Position numbers and translations under genes: made by a program. Below are positions 55,343-63,197 of a DNA stretch of 64,000 bases, piece by piece (position 1 is the stretch's first letter; every line of letters begins with the position of its first letter). The notes beneath the pieces are model-generated. The model was not told the origin of the DNA. It was given only the letters and a program-made list of their open reading frames with translations, and ran no database searches. The DNA is from Chitinophagaceae bacterium (lineage in GTDB: Bacteria; Bacteroidota; Bacteroidia; Chitinophagales; Chitinophagaceae), in the NCBI GenBank assembly GCA_016699815.1, contig CP065012.1, forward strand, positions 930,001 to 994,000, in the 5' to 3' direction.

Positions 55343-56287
55343 TTATTGGGTAATTATTGAAGCATGATGCTGTAAAAAATCTTTGTACGCTATAGCAATG
55401 CCTTCTTCTAAATTTACTTTATGCTTACAGCCCATTGCCTGAATTTTGGTTACATCCATTAATTTTCGTGGTGTGCCATCCGGCCTGGCGGTATCAAATA
55501 CTAAACTCCCTTTAAAGCCAATAATTTTTTTAATTAACCCGGCGAGGGCTTTTATACTTATTTCTTCACCACTGCCTACATTTATAATTTCTCTTCCATT
55601 ATAATGATCCATTAAAAACAAGCAGGCTTCAGCAAGGTCATCGGCAAATAAAAATTCCCTTAAGGGAGAACCGGTTCCCCAAATGATCACCTCTGGTGCA
55701 TCCGCAATTTTTGCTTCATGAAAACGCCTTATTAATGCAGGTAATACATGGCTGTTTTGAGGGTGGTAATTATCGTTTAAGCCATACATATTGGTGGGCA
55801 TAAGGCTAATAAAATTTGCAGCATATTGGTCTTTATAAGCCTGTGCCAGTTTTATACCGGCAATTTTTGCCAGTGCATAGGGTTCATTGGTAATTTCCAA
55901 TGGCCCGGTAAGCATGCTATCTTCTTTAATAGGTTGTGGAGCCATTTTAGGATAAATGCATGAACTACCCAGATATTGCAATTTGGTAACTTTATTTTCA
56001 AAAGCTGCATGCATTACATTGGCTGCAATCATTATATTATCGTATAAAAAATCTGCCCTATAAGTATTATTGGCAACAATACCGCCTACTTTACCGGCAC
56101 TTAAAAAAACATATTGTGGTTTTTCCTGAGCAAAAAAATCATTTACCTGTTGCTGGTTACGCAAATCAAGTTCTTTTGATCTTTTATAAATAAGGTTTTG
56201 AAAGCCCTCATTTTCTAATGCCCTTACTATTGCCGATCCTACCAGGCCGCTATGACCTGCTATATAAATTTTATCAGTTTTGTTCAT
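55343..56287 (-). CDS. fcl: GDP-L-fucose synthase
   Basis: 314 residues of the extended short-chain dehydrogenase family. The NAD(P)-binding loop is GHSGLVGSAI; the catalytic pair is in PYALAKIAGIKL (Tyr-x-x-x-Lys), and the family sequence SSCIYPKMAPQPIKE is present with the Cys used in epimerisation. It converts GDP-4-keto-6-deoxymannose to GDP-L-fucose. It lies 4 bases behind gmd, clearly one operon. GDP-fucose would feed capsule or O-antigen glycans. Confidence 0.95.
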   Translation of the reverse strand: MNKTDKIYIAGHSGLVGSAIVRALENEGFQNLIYKRSKELDLRNQQQVNDFFAQEKPQYVFLSAGKVGGIVANNTYRADFLYDNIMIAANVMHAAFENKVTKLQYLGSSCIYPKMAPQPIKEDSMLTGPLEITNEPYALAKIAGIKLAQAYKDQYAANFISLMPTNMYGLNDNYHPQNSHVLPALIRRFHEAKIADAPEVIIWGTGSPLREFLFADDLAEACLFLMDHYNGREIINVGSGEEISIKALAGLIKKIIGFKGSLVFDTARPDGTPRKLMDVTKIQAMGCKHKVNLEEGIAIAYKDFLQHHASIITQ

Positions 56288-56291
56288 GCTC

Positions 56292-57362
56292 TTAATTGCA
56301 ATTTTTTAAAAGATGAATATCTGCAGCCACCATTTCTTTAATTAATGAGGCAAGGTTATATTTTGGCAACCAGCCAAGTTTTTGTTTTGCTTTTGAAGAG
56401 TCCCCAATTAAAATTTCTACTTCTGTTGGCCGAAAATATGCAGGATCTATAGCTACTATTACAGTACCTTCTTTAATTGAACAATTGATGTTATGGCATT
56501 TCTTCACCACACCCTTTTCTTCAACCCCGGAATTTATAAATGTTATTTCAATTCCTGCTTCGGCAAATGCCATTGATACAAAGTCCCTTACGGTTGTTGT
56601 AATTCCAGTGGCAATTACAAAATCTTCGGGTTTATCTTGCTGTAGCATCATCCACATGGCTTCTACATAATCTTTTGCATGGCCCCAATCCCGTTTTGCA
56701 TCCAGGTTACCCAGGTACAGGCAGGTTTGTTTTTGCAAAGCAATGGCAGCAACTGCCCTGGTAATTTTGCGGGTTACAAACGTTTCGCCTCTTAAAGGGC
56801 TTTCATGGTTAAAAAGTATCCCATTGCAGGCATACATATTATAAGCTTCCCTGTAGTTTACCATTATCCAGTAAGCATATAGTTTAGCTACTGCATAAGG
56901 GCTTCGTGGATAAAAAGGAGTGGTTTCTCTTTGGGGTATTTCCTGAACCATGCCATATAATTCCGAAGTGGAAGCCTGGTAAATCCTGGTTTTCTTTTCC
57001 ATACCCAATATCCTTATTGCTTCTAATAACCTTAAAGTTCCAATTCCATCTGCATTTGCGGTATATTCCGGAGTTTCAAAGCTCACTTTTACATGGCTCA
57101 TAGCAGCCAGGTTATAAATTTCATCGGGTTGGGTTTCCTGTACAATGCGTATGAGGTTGGTGCTATCCGTCATATCTCCATAATGCAGGGTAAACCTTAC
57201 ATGTTTTTCATGCGGATCCTGGTACAGGTGATCTATCCTATTGGTATTGATGAGGCTCGACCGTCTTTTTAAACCATGAACAATGTAGCCTTTTGAAAGT
57301 AACAATTCGGCAAGGTAAGCACCATCCTGCCCGGTAATTCCGGTAATTAATGCAGTTTTCAT
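56292..57362 (-). CDS. gmd: GDP-mannose 4,6-dehydratase
   Basis: 356 residues. ALITGITGQDGAYLAELL is the NADP loop; YQASTSELYGMVQEIPQRE and YAVAKLYAYW carry the catalytic Thr/Ser, Glu and Tyr-x-x-x-Lys. FNHESPLRGETFVTRKI is also diagnostic. It makes the 4-keto intermediate used by fcl. The 550 bases upstream hold three RNA-like repeats (57504-57870) that could affect expression. Confidence 0.95.
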   Translation of the reverse strand: MKTALITGITGQDGAYLAELLLSKGYIVHGLKRRSSLINTNRIDHLYQDPHEKHVRFTLHYGDMTDSTNLIRIVQETQPDEIYNLAAMSHVKVSFETPEYTANADGIGTLRLLEAIRILGMEKKTRIYQASTSELYGMVQEIPQRETTPFYPRSPYAVAKLYAYWIMVNYREAYNMYACNGILFNHESPLRGETFVTRKITRAVAAIALQKQTCLYLGNLDAKRDWGHAKDYVEAMWMMLQQDKPEDFVIATGITTTVRDFVSMAFAEAGIEITFINSGVEEKGVVKKCHNINCSIKEGTVIVAIDPAYFRPTEVEILIGDSSKAKQKLGWLPKYNLASLIKEMVAADIHLLKNCN

Positions 57363-57499
57363 TAATTGTAAAAATTTTTATACCCTTTTATTATTCTCTT
57401 AAAAAATTATGGCTTGCAAGATACAGCTATATTATGAGAGAATTTCTGGCAAACCCAGTCATCAATTTCACAGGTAAAACTCAATTGTAATTAAAAAGA

Positions 57500-57865
57500 A
57501 AAAGGGCCATGATAGAAATCACAGCCCGTAAAAAATCCAATATCCTTATGAAAACCATTAAATAGACGCAAAAAAATTAGGGAAAGTTGCATAGGAAAAA
57601 ACGAAACATTTAACCAGGGGCAAAAAAAAGGGGCTATGATAGAAATCGCAGCCCGTTTTAAATCCAATATCCTATGAAAAACCATTCTATAGACGAGCTA
57701 CTATTCTAAATGGTTTTCTTAAAAAATGTTAAACAAAAATAAAAATGAGAGTAAATAACCTAAGAAGTAAATAAATAAAAAAGGGGCCATGATAGAAATC
57801 GTAGCCCGTTTTAATCCAATATCCTATGAAAAACCAAGTATATAACGCACTGCATATTGGTTTTA
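57500..57865 (-). repeat. Three imperfect tandem units with terminator-like hairpins
   Basis: Units start at 57504, 57631 and 57784 (spacing 127 and 153). Each has GGGCY-ATGATAGAAATC-RYAGCCCG, then TTTTAATCCAATATCCTATG or a close variant, then AAAACCA. The first part folds (GGGC/GCCC plus GAT/ATC with AGAA loop), and on the minus strand a T-run follows it, as in an intrinsic terminator. The interval 57363-57912 has no protein gene. The units might encode short RNAs on the minus strand, or short leader peptides (MKN...) on the plus strand. Confidence 0.8.
57630..57750 (-). ncRNA. Candidate small RNA (middle unit) with promoter box and terminator
   Basis: The minus strand has TATTTTTG (plus 57734-57741), a perfect -7 box. 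Downstream come a strong hairpin, AAAACCATT (57678-57686 on plus) with AATGGTTTT (57709-57717), and then the GGGCT/AGCCC hairpin and T-run. The whole would be a transcript of about 100 bases. No start-stop frame of note. Prediction only. Confidence 0.4.
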
Positions 57866-57912
57866 TTGTATTGCATATAAAAAAACCACCTATTTCAGCA
57901 AAATAATATTGC

Positions 57913-58986
57913 TTAAAATGGTATTGAAAATTTTGCTGCAAGTTGCGCCAGGTCTGCTATTACCTGTGCATCTAAATTAAATCCGTTTATTTTCCTATAT
58001 TTTTCCATTTCGGCTTCAGGCTCACCGGGTATCACAATCCTTTCTTTTCCTTTAATGGTTTTGGCTTTCTTAACCCTTTTTATCCAACTGTCCATATCCA
58101 TCTTAAAGTCTTCTGCCGGGCGGAATGCATCAATACGCATAGCTCCAAGAAAATGGCCAATACCTTTTCCGGGCATATTTTCAGGCATGGGTAAGTAAGC
58201 AGGAAATGGCGGAACCCAGGGGCCAAAATTTGCCCCGCTAAGGATGCCCGAAAAAAAATCTACAATACTTCCAAGCATATATCCTTTATGGCTGCCATGT
58301 TCCTTATCGCCGCCAAGGGGCAACAAAGCGCCACCATTTTTTAATTCACCTGCATTGGTGCTGCTGCTCCCGTCTTTGGTTTGCACCCATCCTTCAGGTG
58401 CTGGTTTATTCAACCTTTGTAATATTTCTAATTTGCCGTTTGCAGCAGTTGTAGTAGCAAAATCGGCTACAAAAGGCGGTTCACTTCCTGCAGGTACTGC
58501 TACGGCAATAGGGTTTGTGCCCAATAATCTTTCCCTGCTATAAGTTGGTGCCACAAGTGCCGAAGCATTTGTCATAGCAATACCGATCATTTCTTGTGGA
58601 AGCGCCAGCATTGCATGGTAACCTGCAATACCAAAATGGTTGCTGTTTTGCACACTCACCCATCCTGTTCCTACTTTGTTGGCTTTTTCCATTGCAATTT
58701 GCATGGCAATTGGTGCAACAATAAGGCCCAGTCCGGCATCGCCATCTACAACGGCTGTGGATGCGGTTTCATGTAAAATTTTAATATTGGGATTGGCATT
58801 AATCCTATTTACTTCACACAACCTTACATATCCACTTAGCCTGGCTATGCCATGGCTGTCAATTCCCCTTAAGTCGGCGCTCAGTAAAACCGTTGCTGCC
58901 TGTGCTGCATTTTGCTTGCTGCAGCCAATGGCCAAAAATATTTTACAGGAAAACTCAAATAATTCAGTGTAAGAAAAATTACGCAT
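57913..58986 (-). CDS. Malate/L-lactate dehydrogenase family (LDH2) oxidoreductase
   Basis: 357 residues of the LDH2/MDG2 family, unrelated to classical Rossmann lactate dehydrogenase. RGIDSHGIARLSGYVRL, VQNSNHFGIAGYHAML (catalytic His), LLGTNPIAVAVPAG and HKGYMLGSIVDFFSGILSGA are family signatures. Members reduce 2-oxoacids with NAD(P)H (malate, sulfolactate, ureidoglycolate); the actual substrate is unknown. It occupies the place behind nusG where rplK is usually found. Confidence 0.88.
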   Translation of the reverse strand: MRNFSYTELFEFSCKIFLAIGCSKQNAAQAATVLLSADLRGIDSHGIARLSGYVRLCEVNRINANPNIKILHETASTAVVDGDAGLGLIVAPIAMQIAMEKANKVGTGWVSVQNSNHFGIAGYHAMLALPQEMIGIAMTNASALVAPTYSRERLLGTNPIAVAVPAGSEPPFVADFATTTAANGKLEILQRLNKPAPEGWVQTKDGSSSTNAGELKNGGALLPLGGDKEHGSHKGYMLGSIVDFFSGILSGANFGPWVPPFPAYLPMPENMPGKGIGHFLGAMRIDAFRPAEDFKMDMDSWIKRVKKAKTIKGKERIVIPGEPEAEMEKYRKINGFNLDAQVIADLAQLAAKFSIPF

Positions 58987-59032
58987 CGGCCAAAGGTCGG
59001 AAAAAGATTTATGGATTTGCGGACTGCATAAA

Positions 59033-59065
59033 ATAAAAAAACTGTTTCAGGAGAAACAGTTTTTG
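59033..59065 (-). terminator. Terminator of the tuf/secE/nusG transcript
   Basis: ACTGTTTC (59041-59048) pairs with GAAACAGT (59053-59060) over a 4-base loop, with T-runs on both strands. It lies 25 bases behind nusG. Confidence 0.88.
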
Positions 59066-59085
59066 TGATAAATATTATTTCGGGT

Positions 59086-59670
59086 TTAGCTTATTTTTTC
59101 AACCTGCATATAACTCAGTTCTACAGGTGTGGCACGGCCAAATATTTTTACCTGTACTTTTAATTTTTTCTTTTCATCGCTTACTTCTTCAATTACGCCG
59201 TTAAAGTCGTTGAATGGGCCATCAATAATTTTAATAGTTTCGCCAATAATAAAAGGTTCGCTCATAGTAACGCCGCCTACATCACTCATTTCGTCAACCT
59301 TACCCAGCATTTTATTAACCTCTGCCTTACGCAGCGAAATAATATTACCTTTTGATCCTTTACCATCGGTTAAAAAATGCATCACATTGCTTACGTTGCT
59401 CACGTGCTGAATAACATCATCAGAAAGCTTACCTTCCAATACTTCTATCATTAAATAACCGGGATAAAAGTTCCGTTCACGCATTACTTTTTTTCCGTTG
59501 AGTACCTTATATACTTTTTCAACCGGTAAAAACACCTGCTTCACCACTTTATCCCAACCATGACGAACAATATCTTTATCGAGGTATTCTTTAACCTTGC
59601 GCTCTTTACCACTTACCACCCGCAACACGTACCATCGGGTTTCTTTTTCCGGTATAACTACTGTTTCCAT
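59086..59670 (-). CDS. nusG: Transcription termination/antitermination factor NusG
   Basis: 194 residues from the ATG at 59670; a TTG at 59679 would overlap secE by 8 bases. The NGN domain starts RWYVLRVVSGKERKVKEYLD, and ERNFYPGYLMIEV is the RNA polymerase-binding core. The KOW domain has GETIKIIDGPFNDFNGVIEE. The product couples transcription to Rho and the ribosome. rplK, the usual next gene, is absent; a terminator follows. Confidence 0.97.
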   Translation of the reverse strand: METVVIPEKETRWYVLRVVSGKERKVKEYLDKDIVRHGWDKVVKQVFLPVEKVYKVLNGKKVMRERNFYPGYLMIEVLEGKLSDDVIQHVSNVSNVMHFLTDGKGSKGNIISLRKAEVNKMLGKVDEMSDVGGVTMSEPFIIGETIKIIDGPFNDFNGVIEEVSDEKKKLKVQVKIFGRATPVELSYMQVEKIS

Positions 59671-59671
59671 C

Positions 59672-59866
59672 TTATGCAAATAATGAGTAAATAAATTTCA
59701 TTGCGCTATTGGCCACAAAGTCCATAAGTGCAACTATAGCTGTAATAAAAATAGTGGCGCCCAGCACAATCATGGTGCTTTGCTGCAAATTTTCCCATTT
59801 AGGCCAGCTTACTTTTTCAGTAAGTTCGTAATAAGAATCCCTTACGTAGTTTACCAATTTTGACAT
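59672..59866 (-). CDS. secE: Preprotein translocase subunit SecE
   Basis: 64 residues, the short single-helix type. LVNYVRDSYYELTEKVSWPK holds the family WP motif, followed by a single membrane helix (MIVLGATIFITAIVALMDF). It braces SecY in the translocon. Directly upstream of nusG and downstream of tRNA-Trp. Confidence 0.95.
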   Translation of the reverse strand: MSKLVNYVRDSYYELTEKVSWPKWENLQQSTMIVLGATIFITAIVALMDFVANSAMKFIYSLFA

Positions 59867-59995
59867 TTCTTATTGTTTAAATTTCAACAGTTCAAAGGTT
59901 TAATAATGTGCCTGTAAATGATAATGCAGTTGTAAAATTACAAGTATTAAAATTCTGGGTACATATTCAATAAAGCAAAATAAACCGTTTGTTTG

Positions 59996-60066
59996 CACGG
60001 GCACTAGGATTCGAACCCAGATCAAAGGTTTTGGAGACCCGTATGCTACCGTTGCACCATGCCCGT
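59996..60066 (-). tRNA. tRNA-Trp (anticodon CCA)
   Basis: Full cloverleaf on the minus strand: acceptor ACGGGCA/TGCCCGT, discriminator G, anticodon loop CTCCAAA, and T-loop GGTTCGAATCC. The terminal CCA is not encoded. Sits between tuf and secE, the usual place in Bacteroidota. Confidence 0.95.
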
Positions 60067-60085
60067 ATTGTATTAAATATAAAGT

Positions 60086-60120
60086 ACAAAGTACTTAGAT
60101 GAAAAACCTAAGTACTTTGT
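60086..60120. repeat. 13-bp perfect inverted repeat between tuf and tRNA-Trp
   Basis: ACAAAGTACTTAG (60086-60098) and CTAAGTACTTTGT (60108-60120) with a 9-base loop. The neighbouring bases repeat the motif (TACTTAGTACT at about 60151-60161). It could be an RNA processing stem or attenuator in the tuf-tRNA-secE transcript. No T-run directly follows on the minus strand. Confidence 0.6.
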
Positions 60121-60170
60121 AAAGATATAAATACTCTTTATTCTTTGTATTAAATACTTAGTACTCAATA

Positions 60171-61358
60171 CTATTTAATAATATCGGTAACCTGACCTGC
60201 ACCTACTGTACGGCCACCTTCACGAATCGCAAATTTTAAACCTTTTTCCATTGCAATTGGTTGAATAAGTTTAACCGACAGGTTGGTATTATCGCCAGGC
60301 ATCACCATTTCTGTTCCTTCTGGTAAGGTTACTTCTCCCGTAACGTCTGTTGTACGGAAATAGAACTGTGGACGATACTTGTTAAAGAACGGAGTATGGC
60401 GGCCACCTTCTTCTTTACTCAATACATAAACCTCACCTTTAAATTCGGTATGTGGAGTAATAGAACCCGGTTTGCAAAGTACCATTCCACGGCGGATTTG
60501 GTTCTTTTCAATACCACGGAGTAGTAAACCTGCGTTATCGCCGGCTTCACCTTCGTCCAGTAATTTTTTAAACATTTCCACACCAGTACAAGTGGTGGTT
60601 AATGGTTTTTCCATTAAACCTACAATTTCCAAAGATTCACCCACTTTTACACGACCCCTTTCAATACGACCAGTGGCAACGGTACCACGGCCAGTGATAG
60701 AGAAAACATCCTCAACACTCATCAGAAATGGTTGGTCAACCAGGCGTGGCGGCAAGGGAATGTAAGTATCAACTGCATCCATTAATTCATCAATAGCTTT
60801 AACCCATTTTTCTTCACCTGCTAATGCGCCGGTTGCAGAGCCTTTTATAATCGGTGTGTTATCACCATCAAATCCGTAAGAAGTTAATAGTTCACGAATT
60901 TCCATTTCTACCAGTTCTAATAATTCAGGATCATCAACAAGATCCACTTTGTTCATGAACACCACAATACGGGGTACACCTACCTGGCGAGCCAGAAGAA
61001 TGTGTTCCTTTGTTTGTGGCATAGGGCCGTCAGTAGAAGCCACTACAAGAATAGCTCCGTCCATTTGAGCGGCACCAGTAATCATATTTTTTACATAGTC
61101 GGCGTGGCCCGGGCAATCTACGTGTGCATAGTGCCTGTTTACCGTTTGGTATTCTACGTGTGCGGTATTGATAGTAATACCCCTTTCTTTTTCTTCGGGA
61201 GCGCCATCAATATCATCATAATTTTTCTTTTCCGCCAAACCTTTTTTTGACAAAACATCGGTTATGGCGGCGGTTAAAGTTGTTTTACCATGATCTACGT
61301 GACCAATAGTACCAACGTTAAGGTGGGGTTTATCCCTTTTGAAAGACTCTTTTGCCAT
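60171..61358 (-). CDS. tuf: Elongation factor Tu
   Basis: 395 residues. GTP-binding motifs: GHVDHGKTTL, DCPGHADYVKNMI, and NKVDLVDD. RGITINTAHVEYQT is switch I. The C-terminal domains (TGRGTVATGRIERG and REGGRTVGAGQVTDI) are complete. It brings aminoacyl-tRNA to the ribosome. tRNA genes lie on both sides. Confidence 0.98.
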   Translation of the reverse strand: MAKESFKRDKPHLNVGTIGHVDHGKTTLTAAITDVLSKKGLAEKKNYDDIDGAPEEKERGITINTAHVEYQTVNRHYAHVDCPGHADYVKNMITGAAQMDGAILVVASTDGPMPQTKEHILLARQVGVPRIVVFMNKVDLVDDPELLELVEMEIRELLTSYGFDGDNTPIIKGSATGALAGEEKWVKAIDELMDAVDTYIPLPPRLVDQPFLMSVEDVFSITGRGTVATGRIERGRVKVGESLEIVGLMEKPLTTTCTGVEMFKKLLDEGEAGDNAGLLLRGIEKNQIRRGMVLCKPGSITPHTEFKGEVYVLSKEEGGRHTPFFNKYRPQFYFRTTDVTGEVTLPEGTEMVMPGDNTNLSVKLIQPIAMEKGLKFAIREGGRTVGAGQVTDIIK

Positions 61359-61644
61359 TGTATAAATTTTAATTTTATTTTGTAATTGGTTTGCATTTTA
61401 AGCCTGTAAACCTTTGGCTATTATTTTTTTGTGTCCAGCTTCTTAGCTGCAATCAGCAGCCGTTGCGTCGCACCCTTGTACCTTATTTTCCCTAATCAGC
61501 ATAGAGCTGCCCTTACTAAAATAAAAGAACCGTAGCTAAGCCCCTTATCTATCGGGAGAACTCACCCCACCATACCCGGCATTTACTGTAAGATTATGAT
61601 AGCTTTTCAATTCTATAACCTACAATTCTTCAAAAAATCTATTG
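61359..61644 (-). other. Leader/spacer between tRNA-Thr(GGT) and tuf; no gene seen
   Basis: About 285 bases without a coding frame. It contains a small hairpin (GCTGC/GCAGC at 61447-61461) and a locally GC-richer stretch (61440-61600). It might be part of the tuf leader. I recognise nothing else. Confidence 0.4.
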
Positions 61645-61716
<72 letters not shown>

Positions 61717-61761
61717 TTGCAGAGCAAAACCTTTTTTCGATACTAAAAGAACTTTCTACTG

Positions 61762-61834
61762 AGCGGAAGACCGGGCTCGAACCGGCCACCTGAAGCTTGG
61801 AAGGCTACCGCTCTACCAAATGAGCTACTTCCGC
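61762..61834 (-). tRNA. tRNA-Gly (anticodon TCC)
   Basis: Acceptor GCGGAAG/CTTCCGC, D-arm GCTCATTTGGTAGAGC, anticodon loop CTTCCAA (TCC) with a T-T mismatch in the stem, T-arm CCGGTTCGAGCCCGG. Confidence 0.93.
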
Positions 61835-61929
61835 TAATAACTATTTTAAATATTGCATTTAAAATTTTAAATGATTTAGGTACTTCATTTAAAATTTATC
61901 ATTTAAAATTCAAAATAATCAAAGAACTG

Positions 61930-62012
<83 letters not shown>

Positions 62013-62060
62013 TTGTTTTTATCAGTCAAACGCTTGCTGTTTGAACTTTTTAGCCTATAC

Positions 62061-62450
62061 CTGGAGTCGAACCAGCGACCTTCCCGACACTTACTGTCGG
62101 GATGCTTTATCTCTGAGCTTTTTCTCCTGAGCCGAAAACTGGAGTCGAACCAGCGACCTTCCCGACACTTACTGTCGGGATGCTTTATCTCTGAGCTTTT
62201 TCTCCTGAGCCGAAAACTGGAGTCGAACCAGCGACCTTCCCGACACTTACTGTCGGGATGCTTTATCTCTGAGCTTTTTCTCCTGAGCCGAAAACTGGAG
62301 TCGAACCAGCGACCTTCCCGACACTTACTGTCGGGATGCTTTATCTCTGAGCTTTTTCTCCTGAGCCGAAAACTGGAGTCGAACCAGCGACCTTCCCGAC
62401 ACTTACTGTCGGGATGCTTTATCTCTGAGCTTTTTCTCCTGAGCCGAAAA
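62061..62450 (-). repeat. Five perfect 78-bp tandem repeats made of degenerate tRNA-Thr copies
   Basis: Units begin at 62061, 62139, 62217, 62295 and 62373 and are identical. On the minus strand each has the tRNA-Thr(TGT) T-arm and 3' acceptor (GGTCGCTGGTTCGACTCCAG, TTTTCGGC), a D-arm-like GCTCAGAGATAAAGC, and, in place of the anticodon arm, the palindrome CCCGACAGTAAGTGTCGGG. The 5' acceptor GGAGAAA pairs only partly (5 of 7). The most distal copy lacks the 3' acceptor strand. The 62013-62525 reading frame of 26-residue repeats on the plus strand is an artefact, because 78 is divisible by three. Confidence 0.93.
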
Positions 62451-62514
62451 CTGGAGTCGAACCAGCGACCTACTGATTACAAATCAGTTGCTCTACCAAC
62501 TGAGCTATTTCGGC
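62442..62514 (-). tRNA. tRNA-Thr (anticodon TGT), first tRNA of the operon
   Basis: Acceptor GCCGAAA/TTTCGGC, D-arm GCTCAGTTGGTAGAGC, anticodon arm CTGATTTGTAATCAG (TGT), T-arm CTGGTTCGACTCCAG. It shares its 3' end sequence with the 78-bp repeats behind it. Confidence 0.95.
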
Positions 62515-62613
62515 TTGTTTCTTGACCTATCTCAAAATTCTTCGGCAGTAATATTTAAAGAACTTTCCCGGTTATAAAAGGGCACACCGAGTTACCCCTA
62601 TTTTTTGGGAAAG

Positions 62614-62641
62614 CAAAGGTAAGTGAAAATGATTAATACAA
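62614..62641 (-). promoter_or_regulatory. Promoter of the tRNA-tuf-secE-nusG operon
   Basis: Minus strand TTG (62639-62641), a 17-base spacer, and a perfect TACCTTTG (62614-62621). About 100 bases upstream of tRNA-Thr(TGT). Confidence 0.75.
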
Positions 62642-62689
62642 AAACTTTGGTAAAAGATTTTTTCAACCCTTTTTTATAAAGGCCACTTA

Positions 62690-62717
62690 TAAAAAAACCC
62701 CACAATTAATGTGGGGG
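62690..62717 (-). terminator. Terminator of hpf
   Basis: CCCCACA (62698-62704) pairs with TGTGGGG (62710-62716). On the minus strand a seven-T run follows. It lies about 40 bases behind the hpf stop. Confidence 0.85.
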
Positions 62718-62754
62718 CTTTTTGGGGAGAAAAATATATTTTAGTGGGCCTGAA

Positions 62755-63054
62755 TCAGGCGGCCTGCCTTTCTTTTTTGCGTTTTATTTGACTAATTACA
62801 GTTTCCAAAGCAATATCAAAACTTTCTTCAAAAGATTTTGAAGTTTGTTTTACAAAAAACTCATAACGGGGAATCGTTACTTTAATTTCGGCTATTTTAT
62901 CTTTTATGTTATGCACCACATTATCAAGCTTCAGGTAAATATCCACCTTGGTAATCCTGTCGTGAAAATGGGTTAATTTCTCCACTTTTTTTTGGATATG
63001 CGATGTAAGTTTTGCATCTGCATCAAAATGCACTGTTTGAATGTTTACGTTCAT
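62755..63054 (-). CDS. hpf: Ribosome hibernation-promoting factor (HPF/YfiA, short form)
   Basis: 99 residues from the ATG at 63054; a TTG at 63063 is less likely. The fold is shown by VNIQTVHFDADAKLTSHIQK, followed by KVEKLTHFHDRITKVDIYLK, and IPRYEFFVKQTSKSFEESFD then IALETVISQIKRKKER, the basic helix that binds 16S rRNA. There is no C-terminal dimerisation domain, so this is the short type. Conserved position between xerC and the tRNA/tuf operon. Confidence 0.9.
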   Translation of the reverse strand: MNVNIQTVHFDADAKLTSHIQKKVEKLTHFHDRITKVDIYLKLDNVVHNIKDKIAEIKVTIPRYEFFVKQTSKSFEESFDIALETVISQIKRKKERQAA

Positions 63055-63197
63055 GACGCTCAAATTTTAAATGTTAATCAAAAAAAATTAAGGTAAAAAT
63101 CACATCATAGGCAAATGCTTCATTTCTTTGTTTGCTGTGTAAATTAAAAATAAGATTTTAACCGCATTATTCAAAATAAAAAATTTTAAGAAAAAAC

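Noticed and set aside
57491..57941. Two minus-strand reading frames (64 and 70 residues) with similar segments
   Set aside because: The similarity comes from the underlying RNA-like repeats. The frames differ between units and no codon pattern is kept.
62061..62450. CRISPR array
   Set aside because: Units are contiguous and fully identical with no variable spacers, and are clearly tRNA-derived; no cas genes nearby.
62013..62525. A plus-strand reading frame of 170 residues with a 26-residue repeat
   Set aside because: It is read through tRNA-Tyr end, the 78-bp repeats and tRNA-Thr on the wrong strand; 78 is a multiple of three, so any frame stays open. Not a protein gene.
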